DNA of 9,948 nucleotides from Bordetella parapertussis (GTDB lineage Bacteria; Pseudomonadota; Gammaproteobacteria; Burkholderiales; Burkholderiaceae_B). The stretch spans positions 1 to 9,948 of the forward strand of contig CAMCYB010000059.1 of the NCBI GenBank assembly GCA_945883615.1. The letters are read 5' to 3'. Numbering within the stretch: position 1 is the first letter of the stretch; each line of letters starts with the position of its first letter. The notes under the pieces were generated by a model, which ran no database searches, was not told the origin of the DNA, and saw only the letters and a list, made by a program, of their open reading frames with translations. Shown in pieces: positions 1 through 7,471 of the stretch. The position numbers and the translations under genes are program-made.

Positions 1-59
1 CGCCGCGTTTGCTTACGCTTGGCATCGAATTCAATATCAGAAAAGCTCAATTGGGGCAT
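1..59 (-). CDS. IS5-family transposase, N-terminal 19 residues only
   Basis: Reading leftwards from an ATG at 59-57, the frame is open to the window edge and starts MPQLSFSDIEFDAKRKQTR. The opening (Met-x-Gln-Leu-Ser-Phe-Ser-Asp followed by a KRKQTR basic run) is characteristic of IS5-family DDE transposases, whose proteins typically begin this way and continue with an RxxFLxEMD-type segment that here would lie outside the window. No catalytic DDE residue is visible, so activity cannot be judged. No clear Shine-Dalgarno precedes the ATG. Recognition rests on family memory of this N-terminus and on the repeat-like end 86 bp upstream. Confidence 0.75.
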   Translation of the reverse strand, partial: MPQLSFSDIEFDAKRKQTR

Positions 60-104
60 GATCGTGATCGAAAAATTTGCGATACTAATCAGACAATTAA
101 CCGC

Positions 105-135
105 GTCCCGAGTTCTCTGAATTCGGGGACTTTTT
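105..135 (+). terminator. Terminator-like hairpin inside the IS end
   Basis: Bases 105-115 (GTCCCGAGTTC) pair with 119-130 (GAATTCGGGGAC) around a TCT loop, with one bulged G (125) and one G-T pair. The stem is followed directly by five Ts (131-135). The shape is that of a rho-independent terminator on the plus strand, blocking transcription leaving the element rightwards. No plus-strand gene is visible to its left, so its role is unclear, and part of it overlaps the inferred terminal repeat. It is a structural observation only. Confidence 0.35.
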
Positions 136-149
136 CAGAGTTTCCTTAA
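126..149 (-). repeat. IS5-type terminal inverted repeat (to 145) plus candidate TTAA target duplicate (146-149)
   Basis: On the minus strand the element would begin at 145 with GGAAACTCTGAAAAAGTCC. The adjacent TTAA at 146-149 matches the YTAR target-site consensus of IS5-type elements and is the candidate direct repeat. The matching second end and second TTAA are outside the window, so the boundary is provisional. Confidence 0.5.
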
Positions 150-261
150 GTATTTTTTCGTCAGATTGCATCAAAGCAATTTGTAACGTACTCTAATTTA
201 CGAACTCATCATAGCGCTAATACACCCGAGCAAGTTCAATTTAACTTGTTGCAAGGCACCA

Positions 262-2115
262 TTAAAGTGGCACCGGCGTTTGAGGGCTTAGACGACATTC
301 GGGGCCATAAGGAAGGCGATCTTCAATGCGGCCTTGTGCCACACGCTCTCGACACTTTTGCCACCATAGAGGGGTCAGTAAATCTGCGTGCAACGACTTG
401 AACACCTCTCTAATGACCGGATCGCCTAGTAAAAAAGTTGCAAACTCTTCAGGGAACACATCATTTGGACCAACGGCATACCAGGGTTCACTAGCCATTT
501 CGGCCTCTTCGTTCGGTGCGGGCGGTATAGCTCGAAAATTCATTTCGGTCATACGTTGAATTTCATCGTAATCGTAGAACACCACTCGGCCTAAACGTGT
601 CACGCCAAAATTTTTGTACAACATATCACCGGGGAAAATATTCGCTGCCGCTAATTGTTTTATCGCATCACCGTATTGAATAATCGCTTTGTTTCGTAAC
701 TCAGCCGGTGCACCTTGCAGATAAATATTAAGGGGCGTCATACGCCGCTCAATATATAAATGTTTAAAAACTAAAGTATCTTCAAACTCTTCAACAGCGC
801 TCGGTGCCACATCTCTAAGCTCTTTTAATAAGGCCTCTGAAAATCGATTTTTTGGCAAAGCAACTTGTGAATATTCCCACGTATCAGAAAGTCGCCCCAC
901 CCGGTCATGCAACTTAACCATTTGATATTTGGCGCGCACAATTGTATGTGTCATGCCATCTTTTGCTATTTTGTCTTTAATTAGTTTAAAGACATAGGGG
1001 TAAGAAGGCAGTGTAAAAACGCCCATCACCATACCCTTGATGCCCGGCGCAAGGTCAAAATGATCTGTTGAGTGAGCCAAGTGCTGAAGAAAATCTCGGT
1101 AAAAAAGGGTTTTGCCTTGCTTTTGTAAACCTAACATCGTGTAAATTTCAGCCTTAGGTTTACGCGGCAATAATGTACTGATGAACTGCACATAGGCGGC
1201 AGGCACTTCCATATCAACTAAAAAATAAGCTCGAGTAAAACTAAATAATGTTGTGAGTTCCGCTTCTTTACAAAGCAACGCATCAAGCCTAATTTGACCT
1301 GGCGTGGTTCGCACCAATGGTATGGCAAATGGGAATAAAGCACCTTGATTAATTAACCGGCCCACAATATAGGCCGCTTTATTTCTAAAAAATAATGACC
1401 CCAACACTTGAACTTGGCAATCAGCCGATATTCGGGGGCCACTGGTCTGCGTCACAACTTCATTGAGTAGCTTGGAAGCCATGCCTGCTAGTAAGCGACT
1501 ATCGCGCGGTAAGTTTTCAAAACCAGCGGCCAAGCCAAAGTCTGCCACCATACGAATCAGCGTTTTACGTAACCCCTGCTTAGAAGGGTAATAGACCCGA
1601 TAGGCGGGCATTTCACTGTCAAGATAATCTGTGGCCACCGCAGGGCGAACAAACAAAAAATCATTGTGAAAATAATCGCGATGCAAAACCCGGCATGAAA
1701 CAGAATTAAAAAATGTTTCAGCACATTCAGGTTGGCGATGGTCTGACAGCAACCCAACAAACGCTAACTTAGTTGATTGCCAAAACTCACGCTGTTTTTG
1801 CGACATCGGTGTGTCATCGAACTCAACGTCTGACAAACTTTTAGGTTGTGTTGCCTGATCTTTTGCCAAGGCCGGTTCAAGTTTTGCAATACATTCCCTC
1901 ACGCGCATATCGTAATATTCAATACGCTCTCTAGATAACTGCTGTATTGACTGCCAATCACCTGATTCAAACAACGCCTTAGATCGCTGCGCACCATAGC
2001 GAAACAGCGCATAGTGCCGATCAAATGCAGCTAAGATAATTTTTGCAACCACATCGGGCTTTAATACGTGAGCCGGTGCAGGTTCTATTTTTTGAACATC
2101 AGTTAACTGAATCAT
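262..2115 (-). CDS. aceK: Isocitrate dehydrogenase kinase/phosphatase AceK
   Basis: AceK is a cytosolic bifunctional enzyme that phosphorylates and inactivates isocitrate dehydrogenase, or removes the phosphate, so setting the split between the TCA cycle and the glyoxylate shunt. The 617-residue product is full length and somewhat longer than the E. coli enzyme (578). The regulatory N-terminal half is followed by the kinase-like half. The latter shows a PGIKGMVMGVFTLPS nucleotide-binding loop (about 357-371), the ATP-contacting lysine in VFKLIKD (K377), HDRVGR (403-408), and the catalytic block KNFGVTR...VVFYDYDE, with D515 and D517 matching the essential aspartates of E. coli AceK. The extra length includes an acidic stretch near 80-108 and a C-terminal tail. 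ATG at 2115 has AAGG 7 nt upstream. It is a single gene divergent from the MBL gene. No aceA or aceB is visible, so it is apart from the enterobacterial-type aceBAK operon. Confidence 0.97.
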   Translation of the reverse strand: MIQLTDVQKIEPAPAHVLKPDVVAKIILAAFDRHYALFRYGAQRSKALFESGDWQSIQQLSRERIEYYDMRVRECIAKLEPALAKDQATQPKSLSDVEFDDTPMSQKQREFWQSTKLAFVGLLSDHRQPECAETFFNSVSCRVLHRDYFHNDFLFVRPAVATDYLDSEMPAYRVYYPSKQGLRKTLIRMVADFGLAAGFENLPRDSRLLAGMASKLLNEVVTQTSGPRISADCQVQVLGSLFFRNKAAYIVGRLINQGALFPFAIPLVRTTPGQIRLDALLCKEAELTTLFSFTRAYFLVDMEVPAAYVQFISTLLPRKPKAEIYTMLGLQKQGKTLFYRDFLQHLAHSTDHFDLAPGIKGMVMGVFTLPSYPYVFKLIKDKIAKDGMTHTIVRAKYQMVKLHDRVGRLSDTWEYSQVALPKNRFSEALLKELRDVAPSAVEEFEDTLVFKHLYIERRMTPLNIYLQGAPAELRNKAIIQYGDAIKQLAAANIFPGDMLYKNFGVTRLGRVVFYDYDEIQRMTEMNFRAIPPAPNEEAEMASEPWYAVGPNDVFPEEFATFLLGDPVIREVFKSLHADLLTPLWWQKCRERVAQGRIEDRLPYGPECRLSPQTPVPL

Positions 2116-2202
2116 TATCTTGCCTTATTTCTACTTTTTTGCAGCCATACATTACAGTTATGATAACTAAGCTTAAGTTTAAACGTTCAGACAATAGAAT
2201 AA
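2116..2202. promoter_or_regulatory. Divergent aceK / MBL-metC intergenic region with a 13-bp palindrome
   Basis: This 87-bp spacer must carry the promoters of both aceK (leftward) and the MBL-metC pair (rightward). A plus-strand candidate is TTGCAG (2139-2144) followed 17 bp later by GATAAC (2162-2167). Overlapping that -10 is a perfect inverted repeat with 6-bp arms, AGTTAT-G-ATAACT (2156-2168). It is a plausible operator that could act on both genes, although AT-rich palindromes this short can arise by chance. No convincing leftward promoter pair was found by eye. Confidence 0.4.
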
Positions 2203-3264
2203 ATGAATCTACAAGAACATAAATTAATCTACTCTTTACGTGACGCACTGCCCGAAGCGGGTCACGGCCTAGAGGTCGCGCCCGGCGTGAAATGGCTTCG
2301 TATGCCACTGCCTTTTGCGCTCGATCATATTAATCTTTGGTTGCTGCGTGATCGTTTTGATGGCCGTGAGGGGTGGACCATTGTTGATGCAGGCATCTGC
2401 CGTGACGAGGTTAAAGCCTTATGGGAAGATGTTTTTGAAAATGAACTTGAAGGTTTACCTGTTCTGCGTTTAATCGTGACCCACATGCACCCCGACCATA
2501 TCGGGCTCGCTCACTGGTTATGTCAGCGCTGGCAGGCCCCTTTGTGGATGAGTATGACCGACTATACGACGGCAAAACTTTGGACGGTAAACACAACAAG
2601 TGGTGCAGGCGGTGGGGGCGCCATGGAACATTTTGCACATCACGGCATGACTGACCCAGAGTCGCTTGAAAAAATAAAAACCCGCGCAAACTATTACGTT
2701 AACTTGGTGCCTCAAGTACCCGAAAGTTTTTATCGTTTAATGAATGGTGATCAGGTTCAAGTTGGTAGCCCGCCCTGTGCCTGGGAAATTATTACAGGCT
2801 ACGGCCATGCACCTGAACATCTGTCTCTTTATTGTGCAGAAAAAGGCGTGCTTATCGCGGGCGATATGGTGCTACCTCGCATCTCTACAAACGTAAGCGT
2901 GTTTAACTTTGAGCCCATGGCAAACCCTTTACCGTTATATTTAAATTCGCTAGACAGCTACAAAAAACTACCTGCTAACACCCTTGTTTTACCCTCACAC
3001 GGTAAACCATTTATTGGTTTACACGAACGCATTACCCAGCAACACGACCACCATCACGAACGTCTAAAAGAGGTTTTAGATGCCTGCGATACCCCTCAAA
3101 CCACCACGCAAATCGTACCCATACTCTTTAAGCGCACGCTTGATTTGCACCAAATGACCTTTGCCATGGGTGAAGCCATTGCTCATCTTCACGCCTTATA
3201 TTTTGAGGGAAAGCTAAAGCGAACGGTTGATGCGAGCGGCGTGATTCGTTTTCAAAGATCATGA
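2203..3264 (+). CDS. MBL-fold metallohydrolase
   Basis: A cytosolic metallo-beta-lactamase-fold hydrolase of the glyoxalase II / LACTB2-like branch; the substrate is not determinable from sequence. The dinuclear metal site is complete: THMHPDH at 93-99 (H94, H96, D98, H99), H202 in GYGHAPEH, D221 in IAGD and H266 in PSHG. A C-terminal segment from about 275 to 353 begins with a histidine-rich HDHHHERL stretch (281-288) and looks like the small winged-helix tail found in many family members. At 353 residues it is a normal length with no damage. The Shine-Dalgarno at the 2203 ATG is weak. The stop overlaps the start of the next gene by ATGA, so the two are probably co-transcribed and translationally coupled. 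A link to sulfur-amino-acid metabolism is inferred only from that neighbour. Confidence 0.88.
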   Translation: MNLQEHKLIYSLRDALPEAGHGLEVAPGVKWLRMPLPFALDHINLWLLRDRFDGREGWTIVDAGICRDEVKALWEDVFENELEGLPVLRLIVTHMHPDHIGLAHWLCQRWQAPLWMSMTDYTTAKLWTVNTTSGAGGGGAMEHFAHHGMTDPESLEKIKTRANYYVNLVPQVPESFYRLMNGDQVQVGSPPCAWEIITGYGHAPEHLSLYCAEKGVLIAGDMVLPRISTNVSVFNFEPMANPLPLYLNSLDSYKKLPANTLVLPSHGKPFIGLHERITQQHDHHHERLKEVLDACDTPQTTTQIVPILFKRTLDLHQMTFAMGEAIAHLHALYFEGKLKRTVDASGVIRFQRS

Positions 3265-4448
3265 CCCATCACATTGACACCTCTTTAGTTCACATTGGTA
3301 GCGGGGCCTTTGACCCTGAAACCAGAACGGCTGCCGTGAGTCTTCCCGCTGTGCGAACCAGCACCGTTCGGTTTGAAAGTCTTGATGCCTTAGAAAAAAT
3401 ACAAAGTCAGCGCGCGCAAGGCGAACATGTCGTCACATATGGTATTTCAGGTTTAGCAACGCATCGCGCACTAGAAGAGGTTTTTAATACCTTAGAGGGC
3501 GGTAACTATTGCATCCTGTCGCCTTCAGGTTTAGCTTCCATACACTTGCTGTTTGTGAGCCTACTGAAAAGCGGCGACCATGCTTTGGTTTCAGACGGCA
3601 TTTATGGTCCCATGCGTACTTTAGATCAAGATTTGCTCAAGGGTCTTGGTATAGAAATAAGCTATTTTTCGCCTCAATACGATGACTTAGCGTCACGGCT
3701 TCGCCCCAACACTAAACTTGTCTACGTTGAATCACCGAGTTCATTATTGTTTGAAATGCTTGATGTCCCTGCCATTGGGCGTGTCACGAAACAGCACAAC
3801 ATTCCGCTAGCGATTGATAATACGTGGGGTTCAAGCCATATTTACAAACCACTCGCGTTGGGTGCTGACATCTCGTTAGTAGCAGGAACGAAATACATCG
3901 CAGGTCATTCAGACCTACTAATGGGTGCCTTAATCACTCACCGTGACGATCTGGCTGCGCTGATGCATCGTACACAGTACGCGATTGGAAATGCTGTCAG
4001 TGCTGATGATGTGTGGTTAGCTTTGCGAGGTGTACGTACGATGGCAGTTCGTATGCCTCACCATGCAACCAGTGCACTCGTTGTTTGTGCGTTTTTAGCG
4101 ACACACCCACACGTCGCCCGCATTTACCACCCCGCTTGGTCTCAAGACCTAGGCTTCACTTTGTGGCAACGAGATTGTTCAGGTTCGAACGGTATGCTAA
4201 GTGTCGAATTCAATTGCACAGCTGAAAAGCTCAAACCAGTTGTCAACGCATTAAAGTGGTTTGGCATTGGGTTTTCTTGGGGTGGTTTTGAAAGTCTGGT
4301 GCAGTGGGTCAGTCCTTCAGCACTTAAGCCCCACCGCGCTTGGCATGGCCAAGATCACGGTGTCTTAAGATTACATATCGGTTTAGAGTCAGTAGACGAT
4401 TTAATTGCAGACCTTAAGCAAGCCCTATCGCTTTTAGATAACTCATGA
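3261..4448 (+). CDS. metC: Cystathionine beta-lyase (Cys/Met metabolism PLP enzyme)
   Basis: A PLP-dependent enzyme of the Cys/Met metabolism family, expected to cleave cystathionine to homocysteine, pyruvate and ammonia in the cytosol (methionine synthesis). Visible features are the cofactor-binding lysine in AGTKYIAGHSD (K211), the ring-stacking aspartate block AIDNTWGSSHIYKPL (D186), Y115 in IYGPM, GFSWGGFESL with W340, and the carboxylate-binding arginine in LRLHIGLESVDDLIADL (R370). The last two blocks strongly resemble E. coli MetC, and 395 residues equals the family length. The phosphate-site motif is YGISGLATH (60-68), so the Arg of E. coli YGRRGTLTH is replaced by Ile. Related family members vary here, so this alone does not argue against function. 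The start ATG overlaps the MBL stop by 4 nt. A related lyase activity (gamma-lyase or cysteine desulfhydrase) cannot be excluded. Confidence 0.88.
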   Translation: MTHHIDTSLVHIGSGAFDPETRTAAVSLPAVRTSTVRFESLDALEKIQSQRAQGEHVVTYGISGLATHRALEEVFNTLEGGNYCILSPSGLASIHLLFVSLLKSGDHALVSDGIYGPMRTLDQDLLKGLGIEISYFSPQYDDLASRLRPNTKLVYVESPSSLLFEMLDVPAIGRVTKQHNIPLAIDNTWGSSHIYKPLALGADISLVAGTKYIAGHSDLLMGALITHRDDLAALMHRTQYAIGNAVSADDVWLALRGVRTMAVRMPHHATSALVVCAFLATHPHVARIYHPAWSQDLGFTLWQRDCSGSNGMLSVEFNCTAEKLKPVVNALKWFGIGFSWGGFESLVQWVSPSALKPHRAWHGQDHGVLRLHIGLESVDDLIADLKQALSLLDNS

Positions 4449-4452
4449 CCGA

Positions 4453-5079
4453 TTACTTGCGTACTTGATTAATCAAGCGATTTGCTTCGTCGACCGTTTG
4501 TTGATAGCCACCCGCCTCTGAAGGTGACGTCATAAAACGACCGGCAACGGCAATTGAAGGGGTGCCTTGCAAACCATAAGCTTTAGCGAGTTGATCAGCA
4601 CGCTGGGCTTTAGACTGCACACCAAAAGAATTAAACGCCGCTTGAAATTGCGTCTTATCAACGCCTTGCGACGCGACCCAATCAACAATCGCAGGCTCAG
4701 TAAAGATACGCTTTTTGTCGTCATGAATGGCTTTAAACACGAGCGGGTGCAAATCTGAACGACCCACCGCATCTAGGGCGTAGTACAAATGTTGTAATGG
4801 CTTCATACCCGCATTGAAGGCAACCGGCACACCGTAAAAAGCCACGTCAGAGGGCAATGTTTTACGCCAAGTTTGAACCATGGGCTCTAAATCGGCACAA
4901 TGAGTGCAGCCGTAGGAAAAAAACTCAAGCACTTCAATTTTGCCTGGTTCTGTTGATTGCGGGGGGTTAACATTAACAAACTTAGCGTTTGTACCAGAAG
5001 ACGTTTGTGCCAGTATTGGGCTACCCCAAGCAAAAAAAGACAAAACAGCTACAGATAAGAATTTTTGCCACTGTTGCAT
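4453..5079 (-). CDS. dsbA: Periplasmic thiol:disulfide interchange protein DsbA
   Basis: An exported thioredoxin-fold oxidase that introduces disulfide bonds into envelope proteins and is normally recharged by membrane DsbB. The N-terminus has a hydrophobic segment (about 8-22) ending in a signal peptidase I-type site after ILA (residue 24). The active site is FFSYGCTHC (C58 and C61), followed by the helical insert and the cis-proline loop QGTPSIAV (P174). At 208 residues it is typical for betaproteobacterial DsbA. The dipeptide between the cysteines is Thr-His rather than the Pro-His of E. coli, which may change the redox potential. ATG at 5079 is preceded by a good AAAGGA. It lies 24 bp after the SPOR gene and is likely the last gene of the argS-SPOR-dsbA set. 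It converges with metC, with only 4 bp between stops. Confidence 0.94.
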   Translation of the reverse strand: MQQWQKFLSVAVLSFFAWGSPILAQTSSGTNAKFVNVNPPQSTEPGKIEVLEFFSYGCTHCADLEPMVQTWRKTLPSDVAFYGVPVAFNAGMKPLQHLYYALDAVGRSDLHPLVFKAIHDDKKRIFTEPAIVDWVASQGVDKTQFQAAFNSFGVQSKAQRADQLAKAYGLQGTPSIAVAGRFMTSPSEAGGYQQTVDEANRLINQVRK

Positions 5080-5103
5080 ATATATTGATCCTTTATATCA
5101 AAA

Positions 5104-5706
5104 CTATTGGCGAATGATTGTACTCACGATCTTTTCTTCGCTTAATCGAATACGCGCTCGATTCATTTCGTCTAGCTTAGAAAATGGGCCTGAGCGAACC
5201 CGGTTGACCTGCAAACCATTAACTTCAGCACGTTGAATTTCAACCGGAAGGCCCAATAAAAGAAGTCGAGCACGTAAGGCCTCTGCATCTTCTAAAACAC
5301 GAAATGCACCCACTTGTAAATAATAACTACGAATGTCTCCTGGCTCTTGCTTAGCCGACTCTGGCGCAGGGGGTAAAGGCCTTGCGTTTGGAGGTGGCGG
5401 CAGCTGTGGCGGCTTGTTGGCCTCGATCGGTAGCGTAGCAATCAGCGCACCAATCTCGTCTTGTGTTGGTGGTGCAATAGGGCTTGGTGCAGTCGAACCG
5501 CCACCTAAAGCCGCATTCGGGTCAGGTGCAACACGAGGGTCTGTCGGTGTTTCACTTGCAGTGGTTGTTCGACTGGCACGATCAACAAACGGCGCGGGTG
5601 AGCGCATCATCATAAACACAACAACCGCTGCTAAGCCTAGACCAATAAATAGACCGATTAAAATCGATTTAAAAGTACTACCACCCGATGATTTTCTTTT
5701 GGTCAT
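5104..5706 (-). CDS. SPOR-domain inner-membrane protein (FtsN-like)
   Basis: A bitopic membrane protein with a C-terminal peptidoglycan-binding SPOR domain. The 200-residue chain has a short basic cytosolic N-terminus (KRK), one membrane span (about 14-34), a proline/alanine-rich periplasmic linker (about 50-122, including PPQLPPPPNARPLPPAPE) and a SPOR domain from about 126 to 199 (YYLQVGAFRVLEDAEALRA, then VNRVRSGPFSKLDEMNRAR). The architecture resembles FtsN, and SPOR domains recognise denuded septal glycan, so a septal or division-related role is likely but unproven. It starts 9 bp after the argS stop without a recognisable Shine-Dalgarno, suggesting coupling to argS translation. The argS, SPOR, dsbA order is one known from Burkholderiales. 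Confidence 0.88.
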   Translation of the reverse strand: MTKRKSSGGSTFKSILIGLFIGLGLAAVVVFMMMRSPAPFVDRASRTTTASETPTDPRVAPDPNAALGGGSTAPSPIAPPTQDEIGALIATLPIEANKPPQLPPPPNARPLPPAPESAKQEPGDIRSYYLQVGAFRVLEDAEALRARLLLLGLPVEIQRAEVNGLQVNRVRSGPFSKLDEMNRARIRLSEEKIVSTIIRQ

Positions 5707-5715
5707 AAGGAAATG

Positions 5716-7401
5716 TTACATCCGATCTGGGGCAGAAACACCCAATAAAGCCAGGCCATTTGCTAAAACTTGGCGCGTGGCAGAAGCCAACCTAAGTCGG
5801 GCCGCCTTCAGTTCAATATCGTCTACTAAGACTCTTTCGGCGTTATACCAAGAATGAAAATCTGCCGCACAATCGCGCAACCAAAACGCCAACACATGTG
5901 GTGACAACTCATGTGCCGCTAATTCAATGGTCTGACCAAACTCAGCTAATCGCTGCATGAGTACAATCTCTGTTGGGGCCAGCAAGCAGCCCGTCGAGGC
6001 ATGCACGACCTGCTCATGAGGCAAACCCGCTTGCGCAACCATAGAAAAAATGCGTGCATGCGCATATTGCACGTAATACACCGGGTTTTCTTCGCTTTTC
6101 GAGCGCGCCAAATCAATATCAAAAACAAACTCAGTATCGGCACGACGCTGTATTAAGAAAAAGTGCACGGCATCTTGGCCTACCCAGTCAATTAAATCAC
6201 GCAGCGTCACGTAGCTACCCGCGCGTTTAGAAATTTTAACTTCAACACCACCACGCACCACTTTAACCATTTTGTGCAAAATATAAGACGGGTAGTCTTT
6301 AGGAATGCCCATGTTGAGTGCTTGCAAGCCCGCACGCACTCGCGCCACGGTGCCGTGATGATCACTGCCTTGGATATTGACGGCATGGGTATAGCCGCGA
6401 GACCATTTATTAACGTGATAAGCCACATCGGGTACAAAGTAGGTAAAGCCACCTTCACTTTTTCGCATCACCCGGTCTTTGTCGTCGCCCGTCCCCAGTT
6501 CAGTAGTGCGCAACCAAAGAGCACCTTCATTTTCATACGTATGACCACTGGCAATCAGTTTTTCAACCGTGTGTTGAACTTGGCTTGAAGCGTAAAGTGA
6601 ACTTTCTAAAAAGTAATGATCAAACTTTAAGCCGAATGCGTTTAGATCAATATCTTGTTCGCGTCGTAAATAGGCAACGGCAAAACAACGTATCGCGTCT
6701 ATATCATTCGGGTCACCTAGGCCTTCGACCGCCACGCCATCACTGGCTTGAACAGTTTTTTTGTCTAGATAATCATGCGCCACATCAAAGACATAATCAC
6801 CTTTATACCCGTCTTGGGGAAAATCTTGATGGTCGGGGTCAATACCTCGAGCACGCGCTTGGACGCTCATAGCGAGGTTTTCAATTTGATTGCCCGCATC
6901 GTTGTAATAAAACTCACGATGCACATCAAAACCCACGGCATCAAATAAATGACAAATCGCATCGCCTAACGCAGCCTGGCGCGCATGGCCCACATGTAAA
7001 GGGCCTGTGGGGTTAGCTGAAACAAACTCAACTAATACCTTTTGCCCTAACCGAGCCTGACGACCAAACTCACTGCCTTGATCTCGAATACTGTCTAGCA
7101 CCGCACAACGCGCAACATGCGATAACCTAAAATTTATGAAGCCGGGACCCGCCAACTCAGCACTGGCAATTAAGCTTTGCGCTTGCGGGTCAGCCATCAC
7201 TACATCGACAATCGATTGTGCCAGTGCTCGGGGAGGCTGACCAACCGATTTGGCCAACTGCATCGCAACGTTAGTCGCCACATCGCCGTGTTGTGCAACC
7301 TTGGGGCGCTCAAGCACAACATTCGGTTCAAGATCAGGCAAAAGCTGTTTAACCGCAGCATTCAGACAATCGGTAAGGGTTTTTTTTTGCTCGGCAAGCA
7401 T
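5716..7401 (-). CDS. argS: Arginyl-tRNA synthetase
   Basis: A class I aminoacyl-tRNA synthetase that charges tRNA-Arg in the cytosol; normally essential. The 561-residue product is full length. It begins with the Add1/Arg-N domain (about 1-95, with [14 protein letters not shown]), followed by [20 protein letters not shown] carrying the HIGH-type signature (HVGH, 136-139). The core includes YYNDAGNQI (165-173) and [11 protein letters not shown] (345-355). The KMSK-equivalent loop appears as [12 protein letters not shown] (389-400), the usual degenerate form in ArgS. The C-terminal anticodon-binding helical domain runs from about 440 ([10 protein letters not shown]) to the end ([21 protein letters not shown]). 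The start at 7401 fits the family N-terminus, although no strong Shine-Dalgarno is visible. It heads the argS-SPOR-dsbA set; the 70 bp before it (7402-7471) show no clear promoter or terminator. Confidence 0.97.
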   Translation of the reverse strand: MLAEQKKTLTDCLNAAVKQLLPDLEPNVVLERPKVAQHGDVATNVAMQLAKSVGQPPRALAQSIVDVVMADPQAQSLIASAELAGPGFINFRLSHVARCAVLDSIRDQGSEFGRQARLGQKVLVEFVSANPTGPLHVGHARQAALGDAICHLFDAVGFDVHREFYYNDAGNQIENLAMSVQARARGIDPDHQDFPQDGYKGDYVFDVAHDYLDKKTVQASDGVAVEGLGDPNDIDAIRCFAVAYLRREQDIDLNAFGLKFDHYFLESSLYASSQVQHTVEKLIASGHTYENEGALWLRTTELGTGDDKDRVMRKSEGGFTYFVPDVAYHVNKWSRGYTHAVNIQGSDHHGTVARVRAGLQALNMGIPKDYPSYILHKMVKVVRGGVEVKISKRAGSYVTLRDLIDWVGQDAVHFFLIQRRADTEFVFDIDLARSKSEENPVYYVQYAHARIFSMVAQAGLPHEQVVHASTGCLLAPTEIVLMQRLAEFGQTIELAAHELSPHVLAFWLRDCAADFHSWYNAERVLVDDIELKAARLRLASATRQVLANGLALLGVSAPDRM

Positions 7402-7471
7402 AGATAAAAAAGCATCAGGTAGAGGTCTTTAATCATAGCCTGAATCGGCTTTATTTACGTGGAAGGTCTCA

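Larger units (their letters stand above)
1..145 (-). mobile_element. IS5-family insertion sequence, one end only (continues beyond left edge)
   Basis: The left edge holds the terminal part of an insertion sequence. It contains the first 19 codons of an IS5-family transposase on the minus strand (59 down to 1) and about 85 bp of leader. It ends in a sequence that reads, on the minus strand, GGAAACTCTGAAAAAGTCC from 145 down to 127, which has the look of an IS5-family terminal inverted repeat. The bases just outside (146-149, TTAA) fit the YTAR target duplicated by many IS5-family elements. The element lies 3' of aceK and inactivates nothing visible. The exact end is inferred from the repeat-like sequence and the target; the other end is outside the window. 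Confidence 0.7.

Noticed and set aside
165..252. Short inverted repeats (ATTGC/GCAAT at 165-180, CAAGTT/AACTTG at 231-248) as an aceK terminator
   Set aside because: Stems are only 5-6 bp and AT-rich, and neither is followed by a T-tract in the direction of aceK transcription; nothing else is recognisable in 150-261.
2411..2715. Minus-strand open frames inside the MBL gene
   Set aside because: They lie opposite the complete metal-binding motifs of the MBL protein and have no recognisable product.
5333..5857. A 174-codon open frame on the plus strand opposite the SPOR gene and the argS 3' end
   Set aside because: It is the antisense shadow of the Pro/Ala-rich SPOR linker; its Gly/Ser/Ala-rich translation has no domain, while the opposite strand has a clear membrane span and SPOR domain.
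6274..6872. Two plus-strand open frames opposite argS
   Set aside because: argS is unmistakable on the other strand with its HVGH and KISKR motifs; the shadow products resemble nothing and lack ribosome sites.
7402..7471. Terminator or promoter between the DUF2235 gene and argS
   Set aside because: Only a 4-bp AGCC/GGCT stem is visible, with no T-tract on the minus strand, and no matched -35/-10 pair could be supported.
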